A stretch of 64,000 nucleotides of DNA, from contig NZ_FNOB01000017.1 of assembly GCF_900106675.1 (NCBI RefSeq), forward strand, positions 1-64,000, in the 5' to 3' direction. Positions 29,386-39,380 of the stretch are shown here, in pieces. This stretch comes from Allgaiera indica. GTDB lineage: Bacteria; Pseudomonadota; Alphaproteobacteria; Rhodobacterales; Rhodobacteraceae. The position numbers and the translations under genes are program-made. The stretch's first letter is position 1; each line of letters starts with the position of its first letter. The notes under the pieces were generated by a model, which worked only from the letters and a program-made list of their open reading frames with translations, did not search any database and was not told where the DNA came from.

Positions 29386-30366
29386 ATGAGGGCATGCAAA
29401 GCAACGGCCGCGATCGTGGCGCTGGGGCTGGGGCTGGGCCCCGGCATGCCTTCGTGGGCGGGGCCGCTGTCGATTGCGGCGCCCGGGCCGTCCAAGGCGA
29501 ACGCCCGCCCGCCTGGTGGGTTCACCTTTCACATGGTCAAGCCGCCAAGCGCGGGAACGACACGCTTCATCAAGGTGCAGATCGACCCAGAGGTACAGAA
29601 GCGCTGGATCGAGGATGCCCCCGCGGTGACGGACCACCACACGCCCGACCCCGCGGACAAGCCCGTGACCGCCCCCGCGCCGGGAGAGGTGGCGGACGAC
29701 GCCCCCTGGGCGGCGCCTGCCCCGGAAGCCAGATCACGCAAACCTGCCTACGCCTGGTACTGGAAGGCGATCTCGCCCGCGCGTAACGACCGCCCGGGCC
29801 GGTTCCAGGCCGCGCTGGCCGAGCTGTCGCTGGGGCCGGGAGGCACCAGGGTGCGCGCGCCACGCCTGACCCATCTGCGCGCGCTGAGCCAGACCTGGGG
29901 CACGGATATCCTGAAGGCGACGGTCGGAACCCAGGTGTCGCCTGCGCTGGTGCTGGCGGTGATGAGCGTTGAATCGGCTGGCAAGGCCGACGCGCTCAGC
30001 CCCAAGGGCGCCCGCGGGCTGATGCAGCTGATCCCCGCGACCGCCGGGCGCTTTGGCGTCGATGCCAGCGATCCGGCGCAGAACATTCAGGGGGCGGTGG
30101 CCTATCTTGACTGGCTGATGGGCACCTTCAAGGGTGATCCGCTGATGGTTCTTGCGGCCTACAACGCCGGCGAGAACGCGGTGAAAGCCGCAGGCGGCGT
30201 GCCCGATTTCGCCGAAACCAGGGATTACGTGCCCAAGGTCCTGGCTGCCTGGCAGGTCGCGCAGCATCTGTGCGTCACGCCGCCACAGACCATCCGCGAC
30301 GGATGCGTCTTCAAGGAACCTGCGACAGCATCCAACGCCACCGCGGTCGCACGCAGCGACGGCTAG
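29386..30366 (+). CDS. Lytic transglycosylase (SLT domain)
   Basis: A 326-residue exported muramidase-like enzyme that cuts glycan strands of peptidoglycan. A signal peptide spans about residues 1-26; residues 30-150 are Pro/Ala-rich linker. The C-terminal SLT domain shows PALVLAVMSVESAGKADALSPKGARGLMQL with the catalytic Glu in SVES, then PATAGRFGV, NIQGAVAYLDWLM and LAAYNAGENAV. It is divergent from the pilin gene and may open the wall for the pilus, which is inference from position. ATG 29371 is an alternative start five codons upstream. Confidence 0.9.
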   Translation: MRACKATAAIVALGLGLGPGMPSWAGPLSIAAPGPSKANARPPGGFTFHMVKPPSAGTTRFIKVQIDPEVQKRWIEDAPAVTDHHTPDPADKPVTAPAPGEVADDAPWAAPAPEARSRKPAYAWYWKAISPARNDRPGRFQAALAELSLGPGGTRVRAPRLTHLRALSQTWGTDILKATVGTQVSPALVLAVMSVESAGKADALSPKGARGLMQLIPATAGRFGVDASDPAQNIQGAVAYLDWLMGTFKGDPLMVLAAYNAGENAVKAAGGVPDFAETRDYVPKVLAAWQVAQHLCVTPPQTIRDGCVFKEPATASNATAVARSDG

Positions 30367-30568
30367 GTGGCGGACGCGGCGGCAAGGCCTGTGCGTCGCC
30401 TCGCGGATCCATCTTACCCGGGGCGTTCCGCCACAGGTCGCGCCGCCGCCACAGCCTCGGGATGACGGCCTGCCCCTGGGCTGCCCGCCGCCCGCGGGTA
30501 CGCGACTGCCCTGGCCAGCCGCAAGATCGGCACCTTCCAGCCCGCCACGCGCCCCCCTGCCCCAAAGC

Positions 30569-30592
30569 AAAAGGGCCGGATCAATCCGGCCC
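30569..30592 (-). terminator. Intrinsic terminator after ftsH
   Basis: On the minus strand GGGCCGGAT pairs with ATCCGGCCC around a 2-base loop and is followed by TTTT. It is 24 bases after the ftsH stop codon and probably ends the tol-pal-tilS-ftsH transcription unit. Confidence 0.8.
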
Positions 30593-30615
30593 CTTCACAT
30601 GCGATCCCACACGCC

Positions 30616-32523
30616 TCAGGTGGTCTTCGGCTCCAGCGGCGTCGCGGGTTTCTTCGGTTTGGTCTTCGGAATGGACGCCACCGAAACCGAGGCCCCGCCA
30701 CCGTCGTCATCCTCATCCGCGCCCGGATGCGGCGGTTCGCCCCGCATCACGCGCTTGATCTCTTCGCCGGTCAGCGTCTCGTATTCCAGAAGACCCTCGG
30801 CCAGGCGCTCCCATTCGTCCTTCTTCTCGGTCAGGATCGCCATGGCGCGGTCATAGCCTTCGCGGATCAGGCGCTTCACCTCTTCCTCGATCAGCTCCTT
30901 GGTATGGGCCGAGACAGAGAACCCGCCGGCATTGCCCTGATAGCCCTCATGCGCCTCGGCATAATCGATATCGCCGACCTTTTCCGACATGCCCCAACGC
31001 AGCACCATCGCGCGGGCCAGCGCCGAGGCCTGCTGAATATCGCCCGCGGGCCCGTTCGACACCTCGTCCGAGCCGTATTTCAGGATCTCGGCGGCCTTGC
31101 CGGCCATGGTCATGGCCAGCTTCTGCTCGCATTCGGACTTGTGCCAGTTCAGACGGTCGATCTCGGGCAAGCTGACGACCATGCCCAGCGCGCCGCCGCG
31201 CGGGATGATCGTGGCCTTGTAGACCGGGTCGCATTTCGGCAGCGTCAGGCCGACCACAGCGTGACCGGCCTCGTGATAGGCGGTCTTTTCCTTCTGGTCG
31301 GCGGTCAGCACCATAGACCGCCGCTCGGCCCCCATCATGACCTTGTCCTTGGCGCTCTCGAAATCCTCCATGGTCACGAAACGCCGGCCGACACGGGCGG
31401 CCATCAGCGCCGCCTCGTTCACCAGGTTGGCGAGATCGGCGCCGGAAAAGCCCGGCGTGCCGCGCGCGATGATGCGCATGTCCGCGTCGGGGCCCAGCGG
31501 CACCTTGCGGGCATGGACGGTCAGGATCTTCTCGCGGCCCTTGATGTCGGGGTTGGGCACCGTAACCTGGCGGTCGAAACGGCCCGGACGCAAGAGCGCG
31601 GGATCCAGCACGTCGCGGCGGTTGGTGGCGGCAAGGATGATGACGCCCTCGTTGGCCTCGAAACCGTCCATCTCGACCAGCAGCTGGTTCAGCGTCTGCT
31701 CGCGCTCGTCGTTGCCGCCGCCGTAGCCGGCACCGCGGTGGCGGCCGACCGCGTCGATTTCATCGATGAAGACAATGCAGGGGGCGTTCTTCTTGGCCTG
31801 TTCGAACATGTCGCGCACGCGGCTGGCGCCGACGCCCACGAACATCTCGACGAAGTCGGACCCCGAGATGGTGAAGAACGGCACCCCGGCCTCACCCGCG
31901 ATGGCGCGGGCCAGCAGCGTCTTGCCGGTGCCCGGCGGGCCGACCAGCAGCGCGCCCTTGGGGATCTTGCCGCCGAGGCGGGAAAACTTCTGCGGGTTGC
32001 GCAGGAATTCGACGATCTCCTCGAGTTCCTCCTTGGCCTCGTCGATGCCGGCCACGTCGTCGAAGGTCACGCGACCCTGCTTTTCCGTCAGCAGCTTGGC
32101 GCGCGACTTGCCAAAGCCCATGGCGCCGCCTTTGCCGCCACCCTGCATCCGGTTCATGAAGAAGATCCAGATGCCGATCAGGATGATGAACGGCAGATAG
32201 AGCGACAGCATCGAAAGGAAGCCCGACTGCTGCTGCGGCGACACCTCGACGGCGACGTTCTTGGCCAGCAGCTTGTCGGCCACATCGGCGCCCTGCGGCC
32301 GGATCGTGTAATAGCTGTGGTTGTCCTTGCCGGTGATATAAACTTTCTCGCCGTCGATGCGGGCCGACGCCACGCTGCCGCTATCGACCCGGTGGATGAA
32401 GTCGGAATAGCTGATCTGGCGCGAGGCCGCAGACTGTTGTCCGTTGCTGAACAGATTGAAAAGCGCAAGGATCAAGACGAACAGGACGACCCAGAATGCG
32501 ATATTTCGCGCGTTGTTGCCCAC
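30616..32523 (-). CDS. ftsH: ATP-dependent zinc metalloprotease FtsH
   Basis: A 635-residue membrane AAA protease that degrades unassembled membrane proteins and short-lived regulators. Two membrane segments (about 7-24 and 103-121) flank a periplasmic domain; the AAA domain has Walker A GPPGTGKT near residue 195, Walker [17 protein letters not shown] and the second region of homology; the zinc site is HEAGH ([13 protein letters not shown]) near residue 420. It ends in an acidic, Lys/Pro-rich tail. It follows tilS by 90 bases, the usual order in this group. Confidence 0.98.
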   Translation of the reverse strand: MGNNARNIAFWVVLFVLILALFNLFSNGQQSAASRQISYSDFIHRVDSGSVASARIDGEKVYITGKDNHSYYTIRPQGADVADKLLAKNVAVEVSPQQQSGFLSMLSLYLPFIILIGIWIFFMNRMQGGGKGGAMGFGKSRAKLLTEKQGRVTFDDVAGIDEAKEELEEIVEFLRNPQKFSRLGGKIPKGALLVGPPGTGKTLLARAIAGEAGVPFFTISGSDFVEMFVGVGASRVRDMFEQAKKNAPCIVFIDEIDAVGRHRGAGYGGGNDEREQTLNQLLVEMDGFEANEGVIILAATNRRDVLDPALLRPGRFDRQVTVPNPDIKGREKILTVHARKVPLGPDADMRIIARGTPGFSGADLANLVNEAALMAARVGRRFVTMEDFESAKDKVMMGAERRSMVLTADQKEKTAYHEAGHAVVGLTLPKCDPVYKATIIPRGGALGMVVSLPEIDRLNWHKSECEQKLAMTMAGKAAEILKYGSDEVSNGPAGDIQQASALARAMVLRWGMSEKVGDIDYAEAHEGYQGNAGGFSVSAHTKELIEEEVKRLIREGYDRAMAILTEKKDEWERLAEGLLEYETLTGEEIKRVMRGEPPHPGADEDDDGGGASVSVASIPKTKPKKPATPLEPKTT

Positions 32524-32613
32524 GGAGGACCTCCTCTAGGGCAGGAGGGCACATGTCATGTGCCGGCTCCCGCCGGAAACTTTCCCCATAAGATAGAGAT
32601 TAGCCACCGGGGT

Positions 32614-33921
32614 TCAATGCGATAAAAGCGCCGAAAGGAAGTCTTGCCTGCCCTTTTCGGGCCAAAGCCGCCATCCCTGGGGCGATGTCGCATCTACACA
32701 GGCCAGTGGCGCGGCCACCAGCTCGGGCCCGCGCCAGAGTGCGGGCGCGGCGATCAGGCTGTCGCGCGGAAGGCCCGCGTCGCGCCAGCCGGGAAGACGC
32801 GCCAGGCCCTCGGGCCCAAGGGCGCGCAGGGTCAGCCCGTTGGAATCCGGCCCGGAAAGGCGCCAGCGCCCGTCCCAAAGCACGTCGGGCCGGGTTTCGA
32901 GCGTGGCGACGGCGCGGTATTCGCGCGTGATGCGCAGGCTGCGCGCCCGGGGCCGGATCAGACAGCCTGCCAGCGTGCGCCGCCGTCCGCCAAGCGCCGC
33001 ACCCAGCGCGGCCTGCAACGACGCCAGGCGCGGGCGGTATTCCGCCGACCCCACGAAGCCCAGCGCATGGGCCATCAGACGCAGGCGGGTTTCCTCGGGG
33101 GCGGCCTCGAAAAGCGGGCGGTCGATCACCACGTCGCCGGCCTCGATGCTCACGCAATCTTGTGCCAGGGCATGGGCTGCATGCGCCAGCGCCGCGCGGG
33201 CCGTCGCCATGCGGCCGGCGGTGGCGGCCAGGCCCGCCGCGTCGATGCCCAGGGGCGCCAGCGCGGCCAGCGCGCGGCGCGCCTTCACCCGGTCGAAGGC
33301 GGGATCGTCATTGCTGGGATCTTCGGCCCAACCAACGCCCCGCGCGCGCAGCAGGTCGCGCAGCGTGCCCCGGCGCACCCCAAGCAGCGGTCGCAGCCAG
33401 ACCATCCCCCCCGCTTCGCGCCGCGCCGCCATCGCCGACAGCCCATCGACGCCCGAGCCCCGCGCCAGCCGCATCAGCAGCGTTTCGGCCTGATCGTCCA
33501 GCGTATGCCCCAGCGCCACCGCGGCCAGCCCCTGCCCCCGCGCCCAATCGCCCAGCAGGCGATAGCGCGCCCGCCGCGCCGCGTCCGGCAGGTTGCCGCG
33601 CCCCTCCCAGCCGCGCCAGCGCAGCACCGCGTGGGGCAGGCCCAACCCGGCACAGACATCGGCGACCATGGCAGCCTCGGCCGCGGCCGCCGCGCGCAGG
33701 CCGTGATCGACGGTGGCTGCGCTTAGCGCCACGCCGTTCGCGGCGGCCCAATCGTGCAGCAGATGTAGAAGGGCAAGGGAATCCCCCCCGCCCGACACCG
33801 CCACCCCAAGCCGCGCAGGCGGGGTGGCGCTGGCCTCGGCCAAGGCCGCCGCCAGCGCCTCGGCGGCGGATCCGTCGGGCTGCCTACTTGCAGCCAAGGC
33901 TTTGACGCGCGGCCTTGGCAT
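32614..33921 (-). CDS. tilS: tRNA(Ile)-lysidine synthase
   Basis: Converts cytidine-34 of the CAU-anticodon tRNA-Ile to lysidine with ATP, which is essential for decoding AUA. The 435-residue protein has the PP-loop motif AVSGGGDSLALLHLL near residues 40-54, ALGHTLDDQAETLLMRLARGSG and RPLLGVRR, plus a divergent C-terminal domain. The called ATG overlaps the 3' end of cpoB by 38 bases. A TTG further in could be an alternative start that would reduce this overlap. Confidence 0.93.
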   Translation of the reverse strand: MPRPRVKALAASRQPDGSAAEALAAALAEASATPPARLGVAVSGGGDSLALLHLLHDWAAANGVALSAATVDHGLRAAAAAEAAMVADVCAGLGLPHAVLRWRGWEGRGNLPDAARRARYRLLGDWARGQGLAAVALGHTLDDQAETLLMRLARGSGVDGLSAMAARREAGGMVWLRPLLGVRRGTLRDLLRARGVGWAEDPSNDDPAFDRVKARRALAALAPLGIDAAGLAATAGRMATARAALAHAAHALAQDCVSIEAGDVVIDRPLFEAAPEETRLRLMAHALGFVGSAEYRPRLASLQAALGAALGGRRRTLAGCLIRPRARSLRITREYRAVATLETRPDVLWDGRWRLSGPDSNGLTLRALGPEGLARLPGWRDAGLPRDSLIAAPALWRGPELVAAPLACVDATSPQGWRLWPEKGRQDFLSALLSH

Positions 33922-34837
33922 CCTGCACGGCCGAAGAGGCCGGATAGCGCACCTTCACCTGGCCCAGCGTCACGCAGGCATCCTGCGTCTGGCCCAGCTT
34001 GCCCAGCGAAATCCCCAGCTGGGTCAGCGCATCGGGTGCGCGCGGCCCGTCGGGAGACCCCGAGAAGCTGTTGAGATAGGCCCGCGCCGCATTCGCCGTC
34101 TGGCCCATGGCCGCCAGCGCCTGGCCACGGTAGAAATGCGCCTGCCCGGTCAGGGGGCCGGCGGTGTAGGTCTGGGCGAACTTGCGAAACAGATTGGCCG
34201 CATCCTGGTATTTCTTGGCCTGAAGCGCCGCCTCGGCGCGATCGAAATCGGATTGTTCGCCCACCGCCAGATCCGGCGCGGCCGATACCGTCCCCATCTC
34301 GTTCGGGGCGGTCCCGTTGGCGGCGCCGGCCGCGGCCAGGCCTTGGTCCTGGCCTTGATCGCCGCCACCGCTACCCGCCTGCGTCGGAATCGCGACGCCC
34401 AACAGCGGGGTCTTCTTCAGCTTGCCGATGTCACAGCCCTTTTCCAACTCGCACAGCCGGAAGTTCAGATCGCCGATGCGCCGCGTGCCGTCCTGAACCA
34501 CGGAACTGACCCGGTGCTGCAATTCCTCGGTCTGGTTGGTCAGTTGCTGAAGCTGCGCGGTGATCGCGTCCAGCCGCTCCTGCACGCTGCCACTCAGCTG
34601 CGGCGCGGTCGAGCCGCCGCCCGCGCCTGGCGCCAGTTCTTGCTTGAGGCCGTGGACCTGGGCGTAGAGGCCGTCCAGTTCCTTGCGGATATCGGCCAGG
34701 GTCTGGGTCCGTTCGGGCCCCGACATGGTAGCCGAGGCGCCGACGTTCTGCGCGAACACCGGCGCCGCCGCGCCCAGCCCGAAGGTCAGCGCGGCCGCCA
34801 AGAGAACTTGCGGGGGCATCAGCCGGATACCGGTCAT
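33884..34837 (-). CDS. cpoB: Tol-Pal system protein CpoB/YbgF
   Basis: A 317-residue periplasmic protein that links outer-membrane constriction with cell-wall synthesis. It has a signal peptide (about 1-29), an N-terminal coiled coil (about 45-120, rich in Gln, Leu and Glu: LDAITAQLQQLTNQTEELQHRVSS) and C-terminal TPR units (FDRAEAALQAKKYQDAANLFRKFAQTY; YRGQALAAMGQTANAARAYLNSF). It lies 12 bases after pal. Confidence 0.92.
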   Translation of the reverse strand: MTGIRLMPPQVLLAAALTFGLGAAAPVFAQNVGASATMSGPERTQTLADIRKELDGLYAQVHGLKQELAPGAGGGSTAPQLSGSVQERLDAITAQLQQLTNQTEELQHRVSSVVQDGTRRIGDLNFRLCELEKGCDIGKLKKTPLLGVAIPTQAGSGGGDQGQDQGLAAAGAANGTAPNEMGTVSAAPDLAVGEQSDFDRAEAALQAKKYQDAANLFRKFAQTYTAGPLTGQAHFYRGQALAAMGQTANAARAYLNSFSGSPDGPRAPDALTQLGISLGKLGQTQDACVTLGQVKVRYPASSAVQDAKAARQSLGCK

Positions 34838-34849
34838 CGCGGCGCGCCC

Positions 34850-35374
34850 CTAGCTGTTGCCGGGCTGGGTCAGCACCGTCACGGCACGGCGGTTGGCCGC
34901 GTAGCATTGCGGCGCCGAGCACAGGGCGATCGGGCGCTCTTTGCCGTAGCTGATGGTGCGCATCCGGGTGGCCGGAATACCGTGTGCGGCCAGGAATTCC
35001 TTCACCGCGCTGGCCCGGCGGGCACCCAGCGCAAGGTTGTATTCGCGGGTACCGCGCTCATCGGCATGGCCTTCGACGATGACGCCGTAATCGGAATTGC
35101 GCGCCAGCCAGGTCGCCTGCGCCGCCAGGATCTGCTGCGCCTGCGGGTCCAGCGTCGACTGGTCCTCGGCGAAATGCACGGTGTCACCGACGGTCTGGTT
35201 GAAATAGGCGATCGACTTGGGATCGTTCGGATCGCCCAGGGGCGAGCTGCTGATCCCGTTGGCGGCGTTCGCCCCGGTCCCGCCGGCGCCGTTGGCGTAG
35301 CGGTCGGGGTTGTTACAGGCCGCGACGCCGAGCACGGCGATCAGCATCAGGGCCTTCGTCAGATGGCGCGTCAT
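34850..35374 (-). CDS. pal: Peptidoglycan-associated lipoprotein Pal
   Basis: A 174-residue outer-membrane lipoprotein. The lipobox is LGVAAC (Cys20). The OmpA-like domain covers about 65-170 and contains YGVIVEGHADERGTREYNLALGARRASAVKEFL, with the Asp and Arg that hold diaminopimelate, and ISYGKERP. Pal is pulled by TolB/TolA to keep the outer membrane attached during division. Confidence 0.96.
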   Translation of the reverse strand: MTRHLTKALMLIAVLGVAACNNPDRYANGAGGTGANAANGISSSPLGDPNDPKSIAYFNQTVGDTVHFAEDQSTLDPQAQQILAAQATWLARNSDYGVIVEGHADERGTREYNLALGARRASAVKEFLAAHGIPATRMRTISYGKERPIALCSAPQCYAANRRAVTVLTQPGNS

Positions 35375-35470
35375 TTGGGGTGTCCCTCTGTCTGTTCGTG
35401 CCTCAATGGCACTGTGATACCAAATCCGCCGGTCCTTGGGAACGCGCCCCGGCAGGCGCGGTGACCTACG

Positions 35471-36799
35471 TCACGGCAAGAGCGGCCCCCAGGACGGATC
35501 CGATGCATCGTTCGGCGTCGGCACCTTGCGCAGGTTGCGCCCCGAAACATCCACCGTGTAAAGCGACGGCGCGCCGTTCACACCGGAGGTTTCGCGCGTG
35601 AACATCAGCACCCGCCCATTGGGCGCCCAAGTCGGGCCTTCGTCAAGGAACGAGGCCGTCAGCAGCCGCTCGTCCGAGCCATCGGTGCGCATCACCCCGA
35701 TGTGAAAGCGCCCCTCGTATTGCTTGGTGAAGGCGATCAGGTCACCGCGCGGCGACCAGACCGGCGTGGAATAGCGCCCGGCGCCGAAACTGATCCGCGT
35801 CACGGGGCCGCCGGTGGCGGGCATGATATAGATCTGCTGCGTGCCGGAACGGTCGCTCTCGAACACGATCCGCTTGCCGTCGGGGGAATAGGAGGGCCCG
35901 GTGTCGATCGAGGGCGTGTTGGTCAGCTGGGTGCGCTGCCCGGTGGCCAGGTCCAGCGAGTAGAGATCGGTATTGCCACCACGTTCGAGCGAGAACACCA
36001 CCGTGTTGCCGTCCGGCGAAAAGCGCGGTGCGAAGGTCATCGTGCCCTGCTGGTCGTCCAGGATCCGGGTCTGCCGCGTCGCCAGATCCATCACATAGAT
36101 CCGCGGCTCGCCGCTCTTGTAGGAGGTGTAGAGGATCCGCTTGCCATCGGGCGAGAAGCGCGGCGCCAGCACCAGCGTGCCGCCCGAGGTCAGGTATTGG
36201 ACGTTGGCGCCGTCATAATCCATGATCGCCAGCCGCTTCTTGCGCGCGTTCTTGGGCCCGGTCTCGGAAACGAAGACCACGCGGCTGTCGAAATAGCCGC
36301 CCTCGCCGGTGATCCGGCTGTAGACGGCATCGGCCACCTTGTGCGCCATCCGCCGCCAGGTATCGACCGATCCCGCGAATTGCAGCCCCTGCCCCAGCGG
36401 CTGACCCGAGAACACGTCGAACAGGCGGAACTTCACCACGATCTGGTTGCCCTGGATGCTGACCGCCCCGGTGATCAGCGCCTGGGCGTTGATCGCCTTC
36501 CAGTCGCCGTATTGCACCGGCGCGTCGAAGCTGGTGATGCGGCTGATATAGGCACTTTGCGGGATTTCGCGAAACAGGCCGGTGCCGGTCAGGTCGGCGC
36601 TGATCACCTGGTCGATCCGCTGCACATACTGCTGGGCGCTGGCATCCTCGGCCACGAAGGCCGGCAGCGCGAAGGGGATCGGCTCAATTACACCCTGGTT
36701 GATCTCGATCTTCAGCGGTCCGCGCGACTGCGCCCAGGCGGGAACCAGGGCAAGCCCCAGAAGGGCGATGGCGATGGCGAGCGGTCGGAACAGGCGCAT
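35471..36799 (-). CDS. tolB: Tol-Pal system protein TolB
   Basis: A 442-residue periplasmic protein with a signal peptide (about 1-23), an N-terminal domain that contacts TolA and a C-terminal six-bladed beta propeller. The repeated blade motif is clear: [60 protein letters not shown] and [15 protein letters not shown]. It lies 42 bases after tolA in the tol operon. Confidence 0.96.
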   Translation of the reverse strand: MRLFRPLAIAIALLGLALVPAWAQSRGPLKIEINQGVIEPIPFALPAFVAEDASAQQYVQRIDQVISADLTGTGLFREIPQSAYISRITSFDAPVQYGDWKAINAQALITGAVSIQGNQIVVKFRLFDVFSGQPLGQGLQFAGSVDTWRRMAHKVADAVYSRITGEGGYFDSRVVFVSETGPKNARKKRLAIMDYDGANVQYLTSGGTLVLAPRFSPDGKRILYTSYKSGEPRIYVMDLATRQTRILDDQQGTMTFAPRFSPDGNTVVFSLERGGNTDLYSLDLATGQRTQLTNTPSIDTGPSYSPDGKRIVFESDRSGTQQIYIMPATGGPVTRISFGAGRYSTPVWSPRGDLIAFTKQYEGRFHIGVMRTDGSDERLLTASFLDEGPTWAPNGRVLMFTRETSGVNGAPSLYTVDVSGRNLRKVPTPNDASDPSWGPLLP

Positions 36800-36841
36800 G
36801 TTGACCTCATCTTCTTCGGGGGACGGGGCAAGGCCGGCGCA

Positions 36842-38071
36842 TCAGCGGGACCTCATCTGAGCGGGATTGAAGGTGACCTCGACATTCTTCCACTGGGCGT
36901 ATTTCGCCGCCGGCAGCTTATACCCATCGGCGCCGCAGACCAGCACCGCGCGGCGCGCGGCGTCATAGGCGGCGCGCTGCGCGTCCGGGCTGCCCTTGGT
37001 GGCCGAGATCTGATGGACGGAGCCCGACACCACGGTGCCGTCGGGATTGAGCGAGAAGCCCAGCGTGACGGTGACATCCGCCGCGGCCGACCCCACATCG
37101 ACATACCAGCACTTCTGAACCGCAAGGGTCAGCCCCTCCTTCTCCGCCGAGGTCAACGGCGGGCCCTCGGCTGCGGTTCCATTGCCCAGCTTGCCCTGGG
37201 TCTTGCCCTGGCCCTGGCTGTCGGCCACGGCGCTGGCCAGCGCGGCGGCAACCGCGTCGTTGACGGCGCTTTCCTGGGCCTTGGCGGGCTTTTCGGACTT
37301 CGGTTTCTCTGGCTTGGGCGTCTCGGGCTTAGGTTTCTCGGGCTTAGGTTTCTCGGGCTTCTGTTCGGGCGCGGGCTTGGCCGGCGGCACCGGCGCGGCC
37401 GAGGCCATGCGTTGCGGGCGATGCATCGGGCGCGGGCTGGCGGCGGGTGCCAGGCTTAGCGGGGCCGCGTTCTCCTTGGCGGTGTTCTCTTCGGTCGCGA
37501 TGCGGGTAGCGGCCTCCTTCGGCGCGGCGGCCTCCTTGGGCTTTTCCGGCACCGGCGTCTTCTCGGCCAGCTTGGGCGTCACCGCCTCTTGCTTCTTGGG
37601 GGCGGCCTTGGCCTCGGATTTCGGCGCGGGCGTGGGGGCCACGCGGTCGATCTTGCGCGTCTGGGGCTTCTCGCTCAGCTTCGGCGCCGGCGGCGACGGC
37701 GGCGGCGCGGGCGCCACGTCGGGCTGGGGCCGGGCATCCTGCGCCTCGGGCTTGGGCTGCGGCTTCGGCGCCAGTTCGGGCGGCGTGGCGGCCGGCGGCG
37801 TGGGTTCGGGTTTCGGCGCCGGCTGCGGCCTCGGCGCGGGCGAGGTTTCGGGCGCGGCGGGCTTGGGCGGCGCGATCTTGGTTTGCGGCGCCTTCGGCGG
37901 TGCCGAGGCGGCGGCGTCGAGCGCCTGGAACTGCTTGGGGCTGATCAGCGACACGTTGGCGACGCTGACCGCGGGGTTCTGATGCGACTGCCAGAACCAG
38001 CCGCCGAACAGCACCCAGAGGATCAGGCCAACATGCCCGATACCGGAGATGATGTAGCCCCTGTTTTCCAT
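36842..38071 (-). CDS. tolA: Tol-Pal system protein TolA
   Basis: A 409-residue inner-membrane protein that spans the periplasm. One membrane helix (about 8-27) is followed by a very long Pro/Lys/Ala/Glu-rich linker (about 50-290) with tandem KPEKP/KPETP units, encoded at about 37265-37375, and a C-terminal TolA/TonB-like domain (about 315-409; LTLAVQKCWYVDVGSAAADVTVTLGFSLNPDG). The single Cys pair (KCW and LVCG) may form a disulfide. It couples the TolQR proton motor to TolB-Pal. Confidence 0.93.
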   Translation of the reverse strand: MENRGYIISGIGHVGLILWVLFGGWFWQSHQNPAVSVANVSLISPKQFQALDAAASAPPKAPQTKIAPPKPAAPETSPAPRPQPAPKPEPTPPAATPPELAPKPQPKPEAQDARPQPDVAPAPPPSPPAPKLSEKPQTRKIDRVAPTPAPKSEAKAAPKKQEAVTPKLAEKTPVPEKPKEAAAPKEAATRIATEENTAKENAAPLSLAPAASPRPMHRPQRMASAAPVPPAKPAPEQKPEKPKPEKPKPETPKPEKPKSEKPAKAQESAVNDAVAAALASAVADSQGQGKTQGKLGNGTAAEGPPLTSAEKEGLTLAVQKCWYVDVGSAAADVTVTLGFSLNPDGTVVSGSVHQISATKGSPDAQRAAYDAARRAVLVCGADGYKLPAAKYAQWKNVEVTFNPAQMRSR

Positions 38072-38081
38072 GCCAGCCGGC

Positions 38082-38582
38082 CTAGTTGCCGTTTCCGCCG
38101 CCAGAATTCGGTCCGCCGCCGAAGCTGGGGCCGTTGGAATCCGTCACCAGGCCGATGTCGTGGAAGCCCGCGGCATTGAGCGCCCCCATCACCTGGGCGA
38201 CCTTGTCATAGGTGACCTTACCGTCCGCGCGCAGATACAGCTTGTCGTCCTTGCGCTCGGCCGCGATCGCCTTGAGCTTGGGGATCAGCTGATCATCCGG
38301 CACGATGGTCTTCTGGATCGCGACCTTGCCGTCCGCGGTCAGCGTCACCGTCAGCGGCGCCTGTTTCTCGGTCGGCAATGTGGTGGCCGCGGTCTTGGGC
38401 AGTTTCACCGGCACGCCCACGGTCAGAAGCGGTGCGGCGACCATGAAGATCACCAGAAGCACCAGCATCACGTCGACCATCGGCGTGACATTGATTTCAG
38501 ACATCGCGTGCGACCGCCCGGTGCGCCGCCTGCGCCCGCGCCGCCCCGTTCCGCCCCCGTGATTTGCGACTCCTGCGGCCAT
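38082..38582 (-). CDS. tolR: Tol-Pal system protein TolR
   Basis: A 166-residue ExbD/TolR protein. A Gly/Arg-rich N-terminus leads to MSEINVTPMVDVMLVLLVIFMVAAPLLTVGVPV, in which the Asp of TPMVDVML is the proton-carrying residue of the motor. The periplasmic domain ends in a Gly/Asn-rich tail. The longer start at 38582 is preferred over the internal ATG at 38504 because Rhodobacterales TolR proteins usually begin with this Gly/Arg-rich stretch, and it places the start one base after the tolQ stop. Confidence 0.94.
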   Translation of the reverse strand: MAAGVANHGGGTGRRGRRRRTGRSHAMSEINVTPMVDVMLVLLVIFMVAAPLLTVGVPVKLPKTAATTLPTEKQAPLTVTLTADGKVAIQKTIVPDDQLIPKLKAIAAERKDDKLYLRADGKVTYDKVAQVMGALNAAGFHDIGLVTDSNGPSFGGGPNSGGGNGN

Positions 38583-38583
38583 C

Positions 38584-39285
38584 TTATGCCGCCCCGTCCA
38601 GCTGACGCGAGAGGATCGTCGCGAATTCGTCCGCGAAGGCCTCGTAGCCGCCGATGATACGGTCGCTGTCGGCGGAAAGCTTGTTGTAGAAGATCACCGC
38701 CGGGATCGCCGCCACCAGGCCCAGCGCGGTGGCGACCAGCGCCTCCGCGATCCCGGGCGCCACCACCGCCAGGTTGGTGTTCTGGCTCATCGCGATCTGC
38801 TCGAAGGCATGTTTGATCCCCCAGACCGTGCCGAAAAGCCCCACGAAGGGCGCGGTCGAGCCGACCGTCGCCAGGAACGACAGCCCGCGGTTCAGCACCT
38901 CGGCCTCCTTGGCGATCGCCACGTCCATCGACCGGTCGATCCGCGCCTGGGCACCGGCGATCAGCTTGCCGTCCTTGCGGTGGCTGCGGCGCCATTCCAG
39001 CATCCCGACCGAGAAGATCCGCTCTGACGCGCCCTCGGGCTCGGCGCCGATCTGCTCGTAAAGCTCATCCAACGGCTCGCCCGACCAGAAGGCCTCGTCG
39101 AAGCCCGAGGAATGCGCCCGGGCGCGACGAAAGTTCAGATGCTTCTGGATGATGATCGCCCAGGACCAGAACGAGGCGACGATTAGCAGGATCATCACCA
39201 GCTTGACGGTGATGGTGGCCCGCATGAACAGCGCCAGCATCGAGAAATCGACCGCGTGTGCCGCAGCTAGGGTTTGGGTATCCAT
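38584..39285 (-). CDS. tolQ: Tol-Pal system protein TolQ
   Basis: A 233-residue ExbB/TolQ inner-membrane protein with three membrane segments (about 18-40, 140-160 and 173-195). The conserved VGLFGTVWGIKHAFEQIA motif and GIAEALVATALGLVAAIPAVIFYNKL are present. It forms the proton channel with TolR. The gene follows ybgC by 95 bases. Confidence 0.96.
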   Translation of the reverse strand: MDTQTLAAAHAVDFSMLALFMRATITVKLVMILLIVASFWSWAIIIQKHLNFRRARAHSSGFDEAFWSGEPLDELYEQIGAEPEGASERIFSVGMLEWRRSHRKDGKLIAGAQARIDRSMDVAIAKEAEVLNRGLSFLATVGSTAPFVGLFGTVWGIKHAFEQIAMSQNTNLAVVAPGIAEALVATALGLVAAIPAVIFYNKLSADSDRIIGGYEAFADEFATILSRQLDGAA

Positions 39286-39380
39286 GTGCCTGCTCGTATC
39301 CTTTACCGACCGTTCTTGCCGACGGCCCGATTACACGGCGATTCTACCCGGTTTCGAGGCGATTTGCCAACACATGGCCG

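Noticed and set aside
29174-29404. 76-codon minus-strand frame upstream of flp
   Set aside because: The peptide looks protein-like, but there is no ribosome binding site, it overlaps the transglycosylase start, and I recognise no family. Kept only as a note in the intergenic entry.
37265-37375. Repetitive DNA inside tolA
   Set aside because: It encodes tandem Lys-Pro-Glu-Lys-Pro units of the TolA linker, which is normal for this protein and not a separate repeat element.
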